Assembly: GCA_951812965.1 (NCBI GenBank)
Contig: OX638341.1
Coordinates: 2,896,438-2,960,437, forward strand
Direction: 5' to 3'
DNA: 64,000 nt
From: an uncultured Pseudohongiella sp.
GTDB taxonomy: Bacteria; Pseudomonadota; Gammaproteobacteria; Pseudomonadales; Pseudohongiellaceae
Of the stretch, positions 52,307 to 61,322 are shown piece after piece (the first letter of the stretch is position 1; every line of letters begins with the position of its first letter). The notes beneath the pieces are model-generated. The model saw only the letters and a list, made by a program, of their open reading frames with translations, was not told where the DNA came from and made no database searches. Made by a program: the position numbers and the translations under genes.

Positions 52307-53629
52307 ATGACCAGATCCAGGACTACCGGAATACAGCTCGCGCTGCTGTTCGCCGCGGGAACTGCCTTCACCGGCATTACGTCTGCCCAGGATGGACTGA
52401 CCTATTCGCGTGACATCGCGCCGATCCTGCAGGAGAAGTGCGTAACCTGTCACAACCGCGACGGTATCGGCCCGATGCCGCTGACGAACTATCAGGAAGT
52501 GCAACCGTTCGCTTACCTGATCAAGGATCGCACCAGCAAGGGCATCATGCCGCCGTGGCATGTCGACCCGGATGTCGGCATCCAGCAGTTCAAGAACGAC
52601 GCTTCCCTGAATGACGAACAGATCAAGGCGATCTCGGCCTGGGTCGACACCGGCGCACCGGAAGGCGACCCGGCGGACATGCCGCCGCCGGTGGAACTCC
52701 CTTCTGGGGCGGACTGGCAGCTTGCGGAGCAACTGGGGCCGCCGGATTTTATCGTGCGGTCGCGTCCGTACGACGTCATCGCCAACGGCCAGGATCAATG
52801 GTGGGAGCCGAGAGTCGAGTTCAGCGGGCTGGAAAACGAACGCTGGCTGCGCGCGGCGGAATTCAAGCCTTCCTATCCGCTGGGCAAGAAAGTCGTGCAT
52901 CACGGCCACGCGGTGCTGATCCCCGAAGGCGAGCAGCGCTCGGTGGCGCTGGCGCGTTACGGTGTCGGCAAGTCCTGGGAAATGTATCCCGAGGGCACTG
53001 GGATGCTGGTGCCCCCGAACGGCACGATCGCCTGGAACCTGCACTATTTCCCGATCGGCACGGAAGCTCCCGATGACGTGGTCGAGGTCGGCCTCTGGTT
53101 TTATCCGGAAGGCGAGAGCCCCGAACTGGTAACCGTCGGCGAGGCGATGTTCCGTGTCGACGGCCTCAAGGGCAGGGCCCGGGGCCAGGACATCATCATT
53201 CCTCCCCATGGCTACCAGGTGCTGCAAGGCACTCACGTGCTCCAGGAACCGGCGGTCATTCACAGTTACAGGCCGCATCTGCACATGCGCGGCAAGGTCA
53301 TGACCATGGAAGCGATCTATCCCGACGGCAATCGGGAAGTGCTGAGCCAGGTCAACAAGTACGATCACAACTGGCAGATCGCCTATATCTACGAAGACCA
53401 CGTCAAGCCCCTGTTGCCGAGTGGCACGGTGCTGCAATTCACCTCGGTCTTCGATAATTCGGCGCACAATCCGATCAATCCCGATCCGGAGCAGTGGGTG
53501 ATTTTCGGCCGCCGCGGTGTGGATGAAATGAGCCATGCCTGGGTAGGCATAACCTATGTCAACGAGGAACAGTTCGCCGAGGCCGTCGCGGAACGGCGCG
53601 CGCAACAGGAAACTCTGAACCTGGAATAG
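52307..53629 (+). CDS. Heme c and copper type II monooxygenase-like secreted protein
   Basis: A 440-residue secreted protein (signal ends TGITSAQD). The c-type heme motif CVTCH is at 45-49, with Met ligand candidates GPMPL and GIMPPW following. The second part resembles the Cu2 monooxygenase fold: KKVVHHGHAVLIP, HSYRPHLHMRGKVMTM and FDNSAHNP provide His clusters for copper. This fusion is seen in secreted proteins of several soil and marine bacteria. It could oxidise or hydroxylate a substrate with electrons passed through the heme. It lies between the secreted protein and the cytochrome-PQQ enzyme. Confidence 0.78.
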   Translation: MTRSRTTGIQLALLFAAGTAFTGITSAQDGLTYSRDIAPILQEKCVTCHNRDGIGPMPLTNYQEVQPFAYLIKDRTSKGIMPPWHVDPDVGIQQFKNDASLNDEQIKAISAWVDTGAPEGDPADMPPPVELPSGADWQLAEQLGPPDFIVRSRPYDVIANGQDQWWEPRVEFSGLENERWLRAAEFKPSYPLGKKVVHHGHAVLIPEGEQRSVALARYGVGKSWEMYPEGTGMLVPPNGTIAWNLHYFPIGTEAPDDVVEVGLWFYPEGESPELVTVGEAMFRVDGLKGRARGQDIIIPPHGYQVLQGTHVLQEPAVIHSYRPHLHMRGKVMTMEAIYPDGNREVLSQVNKYDHNWQIAYIYEDHVKPLLPSGTVLQFTSVFDNSAHNPINPDPEQWVIFGRRGVDEMSHAWVGITYVNEEQFAEAVAERRAQQETLNLE

Positions 53630-53659
53630 TAAGAAGCGAATCAAAAGGGAATCCGCAAC

Positions 53660-55834
53660 TTGCGACGTCTGATTTCGTATAGCGGCGCCCTCGCGCTATT
53701 GCTCGCGGCCAATCCTTCATCAGTTGCCCAGCAACTGAGTCAGGCCGAGTATCAGACCGCCCAGGCGGAACGCGGCGCCGCGCTGTATCAGCAGCAATGC
53801 GCCGCCTGCCATCTGCCGGACCTGCAAGGATTCTTCGAAGCGGTCGCCCTGCGCGACAGCGCTTTCGTCGACAACTGGCGCAATCGCGCACCGGCGGAAA
53901 TGCTCGACTTGCTGCGGCGCACGATGCCGACCCAGGCGCCGGGTTCCCTGTCCGACGAAGAATATCTGGACCTCATCGCCTTTCTGTTGCAAGCCAATGG
54001 CGTCGCTTCCGGCGCTACGGCCCTGGCGGCGAATTCCGACACGGTACTGTTCATCGGCGAGGAAAGCGACTTGCAGGCGGCGCCTGCGCGCACGCCGGTT
54101 CCCGGCCTTGCCGGCACCGTGCCCACTCCGGGAACGCGCAACTCGATTCCCGAGATCGCAACGATATATCGCACCGACAGCGCCTTGACCCGCACCTGGC
54201 GGGAAGCGGAGGCGTTCCGCAATGTGAGTACGGCGGAACTGACCGACCCGGCCGCCGGGGACTGGGTCTGGTGGCGGCGCACGCCGCAAAGCCAGGGCTT
54301 CTCACCGCTCGATGAGATCAATACTGAAAACGTGCAGCGGCTCACGCTCGCCTGGGTGTGGGGCATGGAGCCGGGCCGCAGCCAGCCTTCCCCACTGGTG
54401 CGCGACGGCATCATCTACCTGCCCAACTTCGGCAATGTCGTGCAGGCGCTGGACGGCGCCGGCGGCAATCTGTTGTGGGAATACCGCCGTCAATTCCCGG
54501 AAGACGGCCGCCAGGGATACTTGCTGCGCACGCTGGCCATGTGGGAAGACATGATTTATGTGGCAACCTCGGACGCCCATATGGTGGCGCTCGACGCCCG
54601 CACCGGCGCCGAGCGCTGGGATGTGGAAATTGCCGATTCGGACCTGGGATATTCCAATACCAGCGGGCCCATCGTCGCTGACGGCGTGGTCGTCAACGGC
54701 ATCACCGGCTGCGGCCGTTTCTTCGAGGATAGCTGTTTCATATCCGGCCACGACGCCGTGACCGGCGCCGAACTCTGGCGCACCTATACGATAGCCCGGC
54801 CGGGCGAGCCCGGCGGTGACAGTTGGGGCGACCTGCCGCTGGAGTTTCGCGGCGGCGGAGACGTCTGGATAACCGGTAGCTGGGACCCGGAACTCGGACT
54901 GGTATTTTTCGGCGTCGCCCAGGCCAAGCCCTGGATGGCGGTCAGCCGCGGGCTGACCACCGAAGATGCGGCGCTCTACACCAATTCCACCCTGGCGATC
55001 GATCCGGCTGACGGCCGGATTGTCTGGCACCGCCAGCACGTACCCGGCGAATCGCTGGACATGGACGAGTCTTTCGAGCAGGTGCTCGTGGACTTGTTCG
55101 ACGAGCCATATCTGCTGACCATCGGCAAGAGCGGCATCCTCTGGAAACTCGACCGCCGCACCGGCGAATTCCTCGGTTTGCAGCAGACGGTTTTCCAGAA
55201 CGTGTTTTCCGAGGTCAACCTGGAAACAGGCCAGGTGCGCTATCGCGATGACATACGCAACATGCAGGTGGGCGAATGGCTTTCGGTCTGCCCTTCCACC
55301 GCCGGCGGCCATAACTGGCAGGCGAGCGCATATCATCCGCCGACCCGGCAACTCGTGATTCCCCTGAGCCAGTCCTGCATGGAAATGTCGCCGCGGGAAA
55401 TCACCTTCGAAATCGGTTCCGGCGGCACCCAGGGCGACCGCATGTGGATGGAAATGCCCGGCACCGACGGGCAGTTCGGCAAGCTCGCGGCCTATGACGT
55501 GGAGGCCATGCGCGAGCAATGGAGCATCGAGCAACGCGCACCGTTCCTGACCGCGGCGCTGGCTACCGCCGGCGACCTGCTGTTCATCGGTGATTTCGAC
55601 CGCTACGTACACGCCATCGACGTGCGCAGCGGCGAGTCGCTCTGGCGCAGCCGGCTGGCCACGTCCGCCCAGGGATTTCCGATGACCTTTGCCGTCGACG
55701 GCAAACAATACGTGGCGATTCCCGCGGGCCGCGAGGGCGGCAGCCCCTGGCGCATCGGCAATTTCCTGGCGCCTGAGTTGCGCAGCCCCGACGGCCACAA
55801 CGCCTTGTATGTATTTACCCTGTCAGAAGAATGA
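53660..55834 (+). CDS. PQQ-dependent dehydrogenase with N-terminal cytochrome c domain
   Basis: A 724-residue protein started at a TTG; no ATG fits, and AGGGA lies 9-14 bases upstream. Signal-like [25 protein letters not shown], then a cytochrome c domain with CAACH at 47-51. The quinoprotein propeller follows ([73 protein letters not shown]). In methanol and ethanol dehydrogenases two adjacent Cys form a disulfide near PQQ; here the corresponding region reads [10 protein letters not shown], so the cysteines are separated. A quinohemoprotein alcohol dehydrogenase is the likeliest function. It follows the heme/copper gene by 30 bases and is followed by xseA after 24. Confidence 0.88.
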   Translation: MRRLISYSGALALLLAANPSSVAQQLSQAEYQTAQAERGAALYQQQCAACHLPDLQGFFEAVALRDSAFVDNWRNRAPAEMLDLLRRTMPTQAPGSLSDEEYLDLIAFLLQANGVASGATALAANSDTVLFIGEESDLQAAPARTPVPGLAGTVPTPGTRNSIPEIATIYRTDSALTRTWREAEAFRNVSTAELTDPAAGDWVWWRRTPQSQGFSPLDEINTENVQRLTLAWVWGMEPGRSQPSPLVRDGIIYLPNFGNVVQALDGAGGNLLWEYRRQFPEDGRQGYLLRTLAMWEDMIYVATSDAHMVALDARTGAERWDVEIADSDLGYSNTSGPIVADGVVVNGITGCGRFFEDSCFISGHDAVTGAELWRTYTIARPGEPGGDSWGDLPLEFRGGGDVWITGSWDPELGLVFFGVAQAKPWMAVSRGLTTEDAALYTNSTLAIDPADGRIVWHRQHVPGESLDMDESFEQVLVDLFDEPYLLTIGKSGILWKLDRRTGEFLGLQQTVFQNVFSEVNLETGQVRYRDDIRNMQVGEWLSVCPSTAGGHNWQASAYHPPTRQLVIPLSQSCMEMSPREITFEIGSGGTQGDRMWMEMPGTDGQFGKLAAYDVEAMREQWSIEQRAPFLTAALATAGDLLFIGDFDRYVHAIDVRSGESLWRSRLATSAQGFPMTFAVDGKQYVAIPAGREGGSPWRIGNFLAPELRSPDGHNALYVFTLSEE

Positions 55835-55858
55835 AATGCCATCCCTGTCAATTCCGGT

Positions 55859-57289
55859 TTGCCTGAATTGAAATTGTTCGAACACCAAGCGGATGCCGAA
55901 ACGGCGCCGGCCGTCTATTCGGTTTCCGAAATCAACCGCTCCGCCCGCGAGATCGTGGAAGGCGGCTTTTCCGGCATTCGCGTGGAGGGAGAAATTTCCG
56001 GATTGAAGAAATCGGCCCCGGGGCACTGGTATTTCGTCCTTAAGGACCGCAAGGCCCAACTCGACTGTGTCATGTTTCGCAGCGCCAGCGGGCGAGTTCG
56101 CTTCAACCCCGTCGACGGGGATCTTGTTACCGCCGAGGGAGACCTGACGATTTACGAGGCCCGCGGCAGATTTCAACTGAACGTTTCGGCCATGGAAAGC
56201 GCCGGCGCCGGCGAACTGCGGCGGTCCTTTGAATTACTGAAATCGCGCCTGCAAGCCGAAGGGCTGTTCGCGGCGGAAGCCAAGAAAACCGTCGGCGGCC
56301 GGTTCCGCCACATCGGCGTGATCACCTCCCCTTCCGGCGCGGTGTTGCGCGACATCCTGAGCGTCTTCCGGCGCCGCTTTCCCGCGACCCGAATCACCCT
56401 GATTCCCACCGCCGTGCAAGGCGAACAGGCGCCCGCCGAAATTTGCCGCGCCATCGAAACCGCGAATGCCCTGCGCGGCAAGCTTGGCCTCGAAGCATTG
56501 ATCGTCGGCCGCGGCGGCGGCTCGCCGGAAGACATCCAGGCTTTTAACGAGGAAAGCGTCGCCAGAGCCATATTCGCCAGCGAATTGCCGGTAACCAGCG
56601 CCGTCGGTCACGAAACCGACTTCAGCATCGCCGATTTCGTCGCCGACCTGCGTGCGCCGACACCATCGGCCGCAGCCGAATTGATGAGCCCGTCGCAGCA
56701 GGAGTACTTCGATATTCTTCGCTCTCAACTCGGCAAATTGCAGCACCGCATGTACCAGAATCAGCGCCGGGGCAGCGAACGCCTGCATCTGATTTCGAAA
56801 CGCTTGCGCAGCCCGGTGAGGAGACTGGAAGATCACATCCAGACCCTGGATGATTTCAGCCAGCGCATGCTCCGCGCCAGGGCCGCCGTGATTACCGGAA
56901 AGCGACAGCGGCTCGGCTTGCTGCAGCAGCGGCTGAAGCACTGTTCGCCCGCCATGCGGATCGGCTCGTTACGCGCGGTACTGAACGAAACGCCGCGCCG
57001 CCTTCATCGCTCCATACGCTCGCGCCTGGAGCGGCAAGGCGCCTTGCTGGCGGAATTGCGGCGCACGCTGCATTCAACGAGCCCCTTGCATACGCTGGCG
57101 CGAGGCTACAGCATAAGCATGGACGAGTCGGCGAAAGTTATCCGCAGCGTGGACGATGTAAGTCAGGGAACCCGGATAATTACGCGCCTGGCTGATGGGA
57201 CCCTGCGTTCGACGGTTACCGGGAGGAATCTCCAAAGAGATTCTGCGACTGCGCTTCGCTCCGCGCGGAATGACGAGGAAGAAATATGA
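55859..57289 (+). CDS. xseA: Exodeoxyribonuclease VII large subunit
   Basis: A 476-residue XseA with a TTG start (MPELKLFEHQ). It has the N-terminal OB fold (YSVSEINRSAREIVEGGFSGIRVEGEISGLKKSAPGHWYFVLKD) and the catalytic region HIGVITSPSGAVLRDILSVFRRRFP, VGRGGGSPEDIQAFNEESVARAIFAS and ITSAVGHETDF-type VTSAVGHETDFSIADFVADLRAPTPSAAAEL. ExoVII degrades single-stranded DNA with XseB. The last ~15 residues (RDSATALRSARNDEEEI) are encoded by a dispersed short repeat and are not family sequence. The stop overlaps the start of the M23 peptidase gene. Confidence 0.95.
   Translation: MPELKLFEHQADAETAPAVYSVSEINRSAREIVEGGFSGIRVEGEISGLKKSAPGHWYFVLKDRKAQLDCVMFRSASGRVRFNPVDGDLVTAEGDLTIYEARGRFQLNVSAMESAGAGELRRSFELLKSRLQAEGLFAAEAKKTVGGRFRHIGVITSPSGAVLRDILSVFRRRFPATRITLIPTAVQGEQAPAEICRAIETANALRGKLGLEALIVGRGGGSPEDIQAFNEESVARAIFASELPVTSAVGHETDFSIADFVADLRAPTPSAAAELMSPSQQEYFDILRSQLGKLQHRMYQNQRRGSERLHLISKRLRSPVRRLEDHIQTLDDFSQRMLRARAAVITGKRQRLGLLQQRLKHCSPAMRIGSLRAVLNETPRRLHRSIRSRLERQGALLAELRRTLHSTSPLHTLARGYSISMDESAKVIRSVDDVSQGTRIITRLADGTLRSTVTGRNLQRDSATALRSARNDEEEI
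57240..57271. repeat. Short dispersed hairpin repeat inside the xseA 3' end
   Basis: ATTCTGCG at 57240-57247 pairs with CGCGGAAT at 57264-57271 (one T:G mismatch) around a CGCTTCGCT interior. Same family and orientation as the repeat at 11421. It supplies the C-terminal codons of xseA. Confidence 0.75.
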
Positions 57290-58122
57290 GAGTCCCGATT
57301 CTTGCATTCATCGCAATCGCTATCGGCAATTTCGCCCTCGCCCAGGTCGACGTGGATTCGCTGCCCCGGTCCTCGATGGTTCCGGGCGGCATCGCGGTCA
57401 CGCCCACCCGGGGCAATGCGGTCTCGGGCGAGTACCGCGACCAGCGAATCCTGCTGGCGCGATTCGAAGGCCGGCAATACGCCATCATCGGCATCCCCCT
57501 CGACGCCGAGCCCGGACCGCAGCAATTTTCGGTTACCGGTGCGGACGGCGCCGAAAGCCTGCTGCAATTCGAGGTCGTCCACAAGCAATATCGCGAGCGG
57601 CATCTGACGATTACCAATGAACGTCAGGTCAATCCCAATGCCGAAGACATGGAACGCATCAATCGCGAAAGTGTCGAAATGCGGCAAGCGTTCTCGACCT
57701 GGTCCGAATCGCTCGAGCCCGTTTTCGCGATGAACCTGCCTGTGGACGGCGTCCGCAGCAGCTCGTTCGGCTCGCGCAGCTTCTTTAACGGACAGCCGCG
57801 CAATCCCCATTCCGGCATGGATATCGCCGCGCCCGAAGGCACGCCGATTCTCGCCCCCGCGCCGGGAGTCATCCTCACCACAGGCAATTATTTCTTCAAT
57901 GGCAATACCATCATCATGGATCACGGCCACGGCCTGATCAGCCTCTATTGCCATATGAACACGATCGACGTCGAACCGGGCACGGAAATCGCGGCCGGCG
58001 AACAGATCGGCCGAGTGGGAAGCACCGGCCGCGTCACCGGGCCGCATCTGCACTGGAGCGTCAATCTGAACAATGTAAGGGTAGACCCGGCATTGTTCCT
58101 GGGCGAAAATCCCGCCTCATGA
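57286..58122 (+). CDS. M23/LytM-family peptidase, secreted
   Basis: A 278-residue protein: signal peptide (MRVPILAFIAIAIGNFALAQ), an N-terminal beta-type domain (residues 25-110) and a C-terminal M23 zinc domain. Metal ligands are His175 and Asp179 (NPHSGMDIAAPEG) and His256 of HLHWSV, with His254 as the catalytic His and a GHGLISLYCHMN segment between. It should cut peptidoglycan cross-bridges or, as a degenerate homologue would, regulate amidases; here all the catalytic residues are present. It overlaps xseA (ATGA) and the DsbA-like gene downstream, so the three are coupled. Confidence 0.9.
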   Translation: MRVPILAFIAIAIGNFALAQVDVDSLPRSSMVPGGIAVTPTRGNAVSGEYRDQRILLARFEGRQYAIIGIPLDAEPGPQQFSVTGADGAESLLQFEVVHKQYRERHLTITNERQVNPNAEDMERINRESVEMRQAFSTWSESLEPVFAMNLPVDGVRSSSFGSRSFFNGQPRNPHSGMDIAAPEGTPILAPAPGVILTTGNYFFNGNTIIMDHGHGLISLYCHMNTIDVEPGTEIAAGEQIGRVGSTGRVTGPHLHWSVNLNNVRVDPALFLGENPAS

Positions 58123-58835
58123 ACCGACGCGAAAAACAGCGGCAAATCCGCGAAGCAAAGCAGAAGGCCGCGAAGCATAAACAGCAACGCCTGCAGATTC
58201 TCGGCAGACTGGCGCTTTACGTGGCGCTGCCCGTACTGCTGATCTTCGTCGTTTACGTACTGGTCAGCCAGGGGCCCACCTATTCGCCGGTCGAAGTCGC
58301 TCCCAACGATCATGTTTTCGGCGATCCCGAGACGCCGGTAAGCATAGTCGTCTACGCCGATTTTCAGTGCCCGGCCTGCGCGACCGAATCCCAGCTCATG
58401 GCCCGAATATGGCCGCGCATCGAGAACAGGGCGCACATGATCTTTCGTCATTACCCCCTGACGGCCACCAATCCACATGCCTGGACAGCCGCGTTATATG
58501 CCGAAGCCGCCGGCCGGCAGAACCGATTCTGGGAAATGCACGATTTTCTGTTCGTGAACCAGCCGATCTGGTCATTCCTGCCGGATGTGGAAAGCGAGTT
58601 CGACTCCTACGCCGAAACGCTGGAACTCGATCTCGAACAATTGCAGACGGATCTGGAGAGCAATGAAGTGATCGAAAAGGTGCGTGACGATCAGCGCGGC
58701 GGCAATGCCGCGGGCGTGCGGTCCACCCCGGTCATGTTCATCAACGGCCGGCGCGTGGCGCAATTGACCGCTTCGAGAATCATGGAACTCGTGGACGAAC
58801 AGTACCGGGAGGCTACCGCGGAACCGTCCGGTTAG
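58119..58835 (+). CDS. Membrane-anchored DsbA/thioredoxin-like disulfide oxidoreductase
   Basis: A 238-residue protein from the ATG at 58119, which overlaps the M23 stop. A basic cytoplasmic tail (MNRREKQRQIREAKQKAAKHKQQRL) and a single membrane segment (ALYVALPVLLIFVVYVLV) precede a periplasmic thioredoxin fold of the DsbA/Com1 type: DHVFGDPETPVSIVVYADFQCPACATESQLM with redox CPAC at 84-87, and the cis-proline segment RSTPVMFINGRRV. It would oxidise or isomerise periplasmic disulfides. The frame is open upstream to 57948 but only antisense to the M23 domain. Confidence 0.9.
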   Translation: MNRREKQRQIREAKQKAAKHKQQRLQILGRLALYVALPVLLIFVVYVLVSQGPTYSPVEVAPNDHVFGDPETPVSIVVYADFQCPACATESQLMARIWPRIENRAHMIFRHYPLTATNPHAWTAALYAEAAGRQNRFWEMHDFLFVNQPIWSFLPDVESEFDSYAETLELDLEQLQTDLESNEVIEKVRDDQRGGNAAGVRSTPVMFINGRRVAQLTASRIMELVDEQYREATAEPSG

Positions 58836-58845
58836 CACTTCGCGC

Positions 58846-60279
58846 TTACCGGTCGGCGGCCGTGAGATAGCTGACCACGCCTTCCGCGGCTTTCGGTTCA
58901 CCGTCGGTCAGGGCGGGCCTGAACCGCAGCCGGTTCAGATTGCGAATCAGCGGTTCCACTTCCCGATCGATCGGATAGTCTTCCAGTTGCATCAATTGCA
59001 GATCCTGGGCCACGCCAAGGGCGTTTTCGCGGCGCCAGCCCTGCCGGGTCTCAATATACTCCGCCGCCGGCAGATGGAAGGAAAACAGGGCCACGACCTG
59101 CCATTCGTTGCTTGCCGTCAAGCCCAGTCTTTGCGGCGAAAAGGACTCGTCAGCCAGTGGACTGTCGACATCGAAGAATACCTTTACCGGAACGCCTTCT
59201 TCGAAAGCCTCCGGCGCGTCATCGGGCGCCCTGGCGCGGGCGGCAAGCGCCTTTTCCACACTGTCGTAGAATGCCGGTTCCGGGATCAGGGCCGGCATTG
59301 CGAACAACTGCCTTACGTCCTCTTCCGGCACACCGGCCTGCAAAAGCATTTCCCATGCATCCCGATATCCCTGCAATGCCCGGAGTTTGCGGTCGAACAG
59401 GAGATACCAGTCGGCCTGATACAACTTGACCATGGCCAGGGCTTCGGATACTTCGAGTTCACTTTCGCCCGCGTAAATCTGCCGCATGCGATCCAGGAAA
59501 CCCACGCCGCTGCTTCGCAGCATGTTGAGCGCCCTTTCAGGGCTCATTACACGTTCAGCGGCGTAAGCGTTTCCCGCGAGCGGAGAATTGCCGCCGGTGG
59601 TTCTCAGGCTCTGGCCGACGGTCCCGCCCTTGGCAATGGCGCTGGCCTGCAGATACATGATCCGCAATTGCTCGTATATCAGTACGGCCTTGCGCTGTTC
59701 CAGCCGCGGCCAGATCCGTTCGGCTACCAGAAGGGCGACCCGGCTGCTGAACGCAGCCCGCAGATAGTGGTAGCCCTGGTTTTCCGCCAGGTCCTCGGTG
59801 ATGCCCCGCATATGAACGTAAGACAGGTCCATCAGCCCACGCATCATGCCCTGGTCCGAGTTGCCGTACTTGTTGAGGTAGAACCAGATCATGTGATCCT
59901 GCAACTTGCGCGCTTCGCGCCATTGACCGGCGTTCACGTAATTCTCGATTCGCTTGTGCAGAAACGGAAGCTGATTCCTGGTGTAGAGCCCTTCTTCGAT
60001 GCGTACTATCTGTTGTGCACGATCGAGAATCGCATCGGCCTCGGCGAATCGGTTCAATTCCATGTAACTGTCGGCGATGCGCGACAAGGGCTCTACCAGT
60101 TGCGGGCTGTGGTAAACGCCGCCGGCTTCCATACGATGCAGATCGGCCTCGTACAATTCGAGGTCGCGCAAAGTCTCCGCGACGGCATCGTCCTGGGCGG
60201 CGCTGGGCGCCCAGGCGCAAACCATCAGGGGGACGAATACGATCGGAAGTCTGCTGGTCAACCTTCCCACTGCCGTCAT
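58846..60279 (-). CDS. Secreted TPR-like helical protein of unknown function
   Basis: A 477-residue protein with a signal peptide (LTSRLPIVFVPLMVCAWAPSAAQDD). TPR-like helix pairs are visible at residues 55-130 (YHSPQLVEPLSRIADSYMELNRFAEADAILDRAQQIVRIEEG; then NYVNAGQWREARKLQDH). The remainder is mostly helical, ending in a mixed region (VVALFSFHLPAAEYIETRQGW). No enzymatic motif is seen. It is convergent with the DsbA-like gene. It could be a periplasmic scaffold, similar in style to the TPR proteins at 7.4-13 kb. Confidence 0.65.
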   Translation of the reverse strand: MTAVGRLTSRLPIVFVPLMVCAWAPSAAQDDAVAETLRDLELYEADLHRMEAGGVYHSPQLVEPLSRIADSYMELNRFAEADAILDRAQQIVRIEEGLYTRNQLPFLHKRIENYVNAGQWREARKLQDHMIWFYLNKYGNSDQGMMRGLMDLSYVHMRGITEDLAENQGYHYLRAAFSSRVALLVAERIWPRLEQRKAVLIYEQLRIMYLQASAIAKGGTVGQSLRTTGGNSPLAGNAYAAERVMSPERALNMLRSSGVGFLDRMRQIYAGESELEVSEALAMVKLYQADWYLLFDRKLRALQGYRDAWEMLLQAGVPEEDVRQLFAMPALIPEPAFYDSVEKALAARARAPDDAPEAFEEGVPVKVFFDVDSPLADESFSPQRLGLTASNEWQVVALFSFHLPAAEYIETRQGWRRENALGVAQDLQLMQLEDYPIDREVEPLIRNLNRLRFRPALTDGEPKAAEGVVSYLTAADR

Positions 60280-60341
60280 TCCGCTGCCAACAGTGCTAAT
60301 CTTGCATAGTTTGACGCGTCCGGTCCAGTCCCGTGATGCGC

Positions 60342-61322
60342 TCAGATCGGGAAGTCCCTGAGGTAGGTAGCCAGCAGAACGCCGTCGATATTGCCGCCGG
60401 AAGCCACGATGGCGACAGTCTTGCCCCGCACCGGCAGCTTCTCGTGCAACAGAGCCGCCAGCGCCACGGCTCCGCCCGGTTCGAGCACCAGTTTCAGGTG
60501 CCGGGAGGCGAAACTGATCGCCATACCGACTTCCTGCTCGCTGACCGAGAGGAAGTGGCGCACATTGTGCTGATTGATCGACCAGGTGATTTCTCCCGGG
60601 ATGGTCGCGGTCAGGGCGTCGCAGCGCGTGAAGCGTTCGGGCTTGATGCGCACTCTGCGGCCGGCCTTCAGCGATCGTCGATGGTCGTCGTAATGCTCGG
60701 GCTCGACGCCGTAAATCCTGGTTTCGGGGCTAAGTTCGCCTATCGCCGTGGAAACGCCCGCGAGCAGGCCGCCTCCGCCGCAAGGGACCAGCAGTAGGTC
60801 CGCGCGCTGTTTGCGTTCGTTCAGTTGTTCCGCGAGTTCAAGGCCCACGGTGCCTTGCCCGGCTATGATGTCGGGATCGTCGAATGCCGGTACCAGCGTC
60901 GCGCCGGTCGAGACCGCCAGTTCTTCGGCGATCGCCTCGCGCGATTCGGTATGGCGATCGTATGTGCGCACGGTCGCGCCCCAGCCGCGAGTGCCTTCCA
61001 GTTTAATCCGCGGCGCATCCGCCGGCATGACGATGGTCGCGGGAACGCCGAACAGATGTGCGGCATAGGCCACGCCCTGGGCGTGATTTCCCGATGAATA
61101 GGCCACTACTCCGATCCCGCGCTGCCGCTCGTCGAGTTGCGCCAGACGGTTGTAGGCGCCGCGGAACTTGAACGCGCCGATTCTTTGCAGGTTCTCCGCC
61201 TTTACGAACACCCGCGCATCGAGCCATTTATCCAGCGCCGGGCTGTTCAGCAGCGGCGTGCGCACGGCCACTTCCCGAAGCCGCCCAGCGGCCTCCCGGA
61301 TATGATCCAATGTCACGTCCAT
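60342..61322 (-). CDS. Threonine/serine dehydratase-like PLP enzyme
   Basis: A 326-residue fold-type II PLP enzyme. The PLP Lys is Lys52 (IGAFKFRGAYN), with SSGNHAQGVAYAA next, VPCGGGGLLAGVSTAI (phosphate-binding Gly loop) and IVASGGNIDG near the end. This is the short catalytic-domain-only type with no ACT regulatory domain, like catabolic threonine dehydratase TdcB or serine racemase. The reaction is deamination of L-threonine (or L-serine) to the 2-oxo acid, or racemisation. The start overlaps the stop of der (ATGA), so the two are coupled. Confidence 0.9.
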   Translation of the reverse strand: MDVTLDHIREAAGRLREVAVRTPLLNSPALDKWLDARVFVKAENLQRIGAFKFRGAYNRLAQLDERQRGIGVVAYSSGNHAQGVAYAAHLFGVPATIVMPADAPRIKLEGTRGWGATVRTYDRHTESREAIAEELAVSTGATLVPAFDDPDIIAGQGTVGLELAEQLNERKQRADLLLVPCGGGGLLAGVSTAIGELSPETRIYGVEPEHYDDHRRSLKAGRRVRIKPERFTRCDALTATIPGEITWSINQHNVRHFLSVSEQEVGMAISFASRHLKLVLEPGGAVALAALLHEKLPVRGKTVAIVASGGNIDGVLLATYLRDFPI

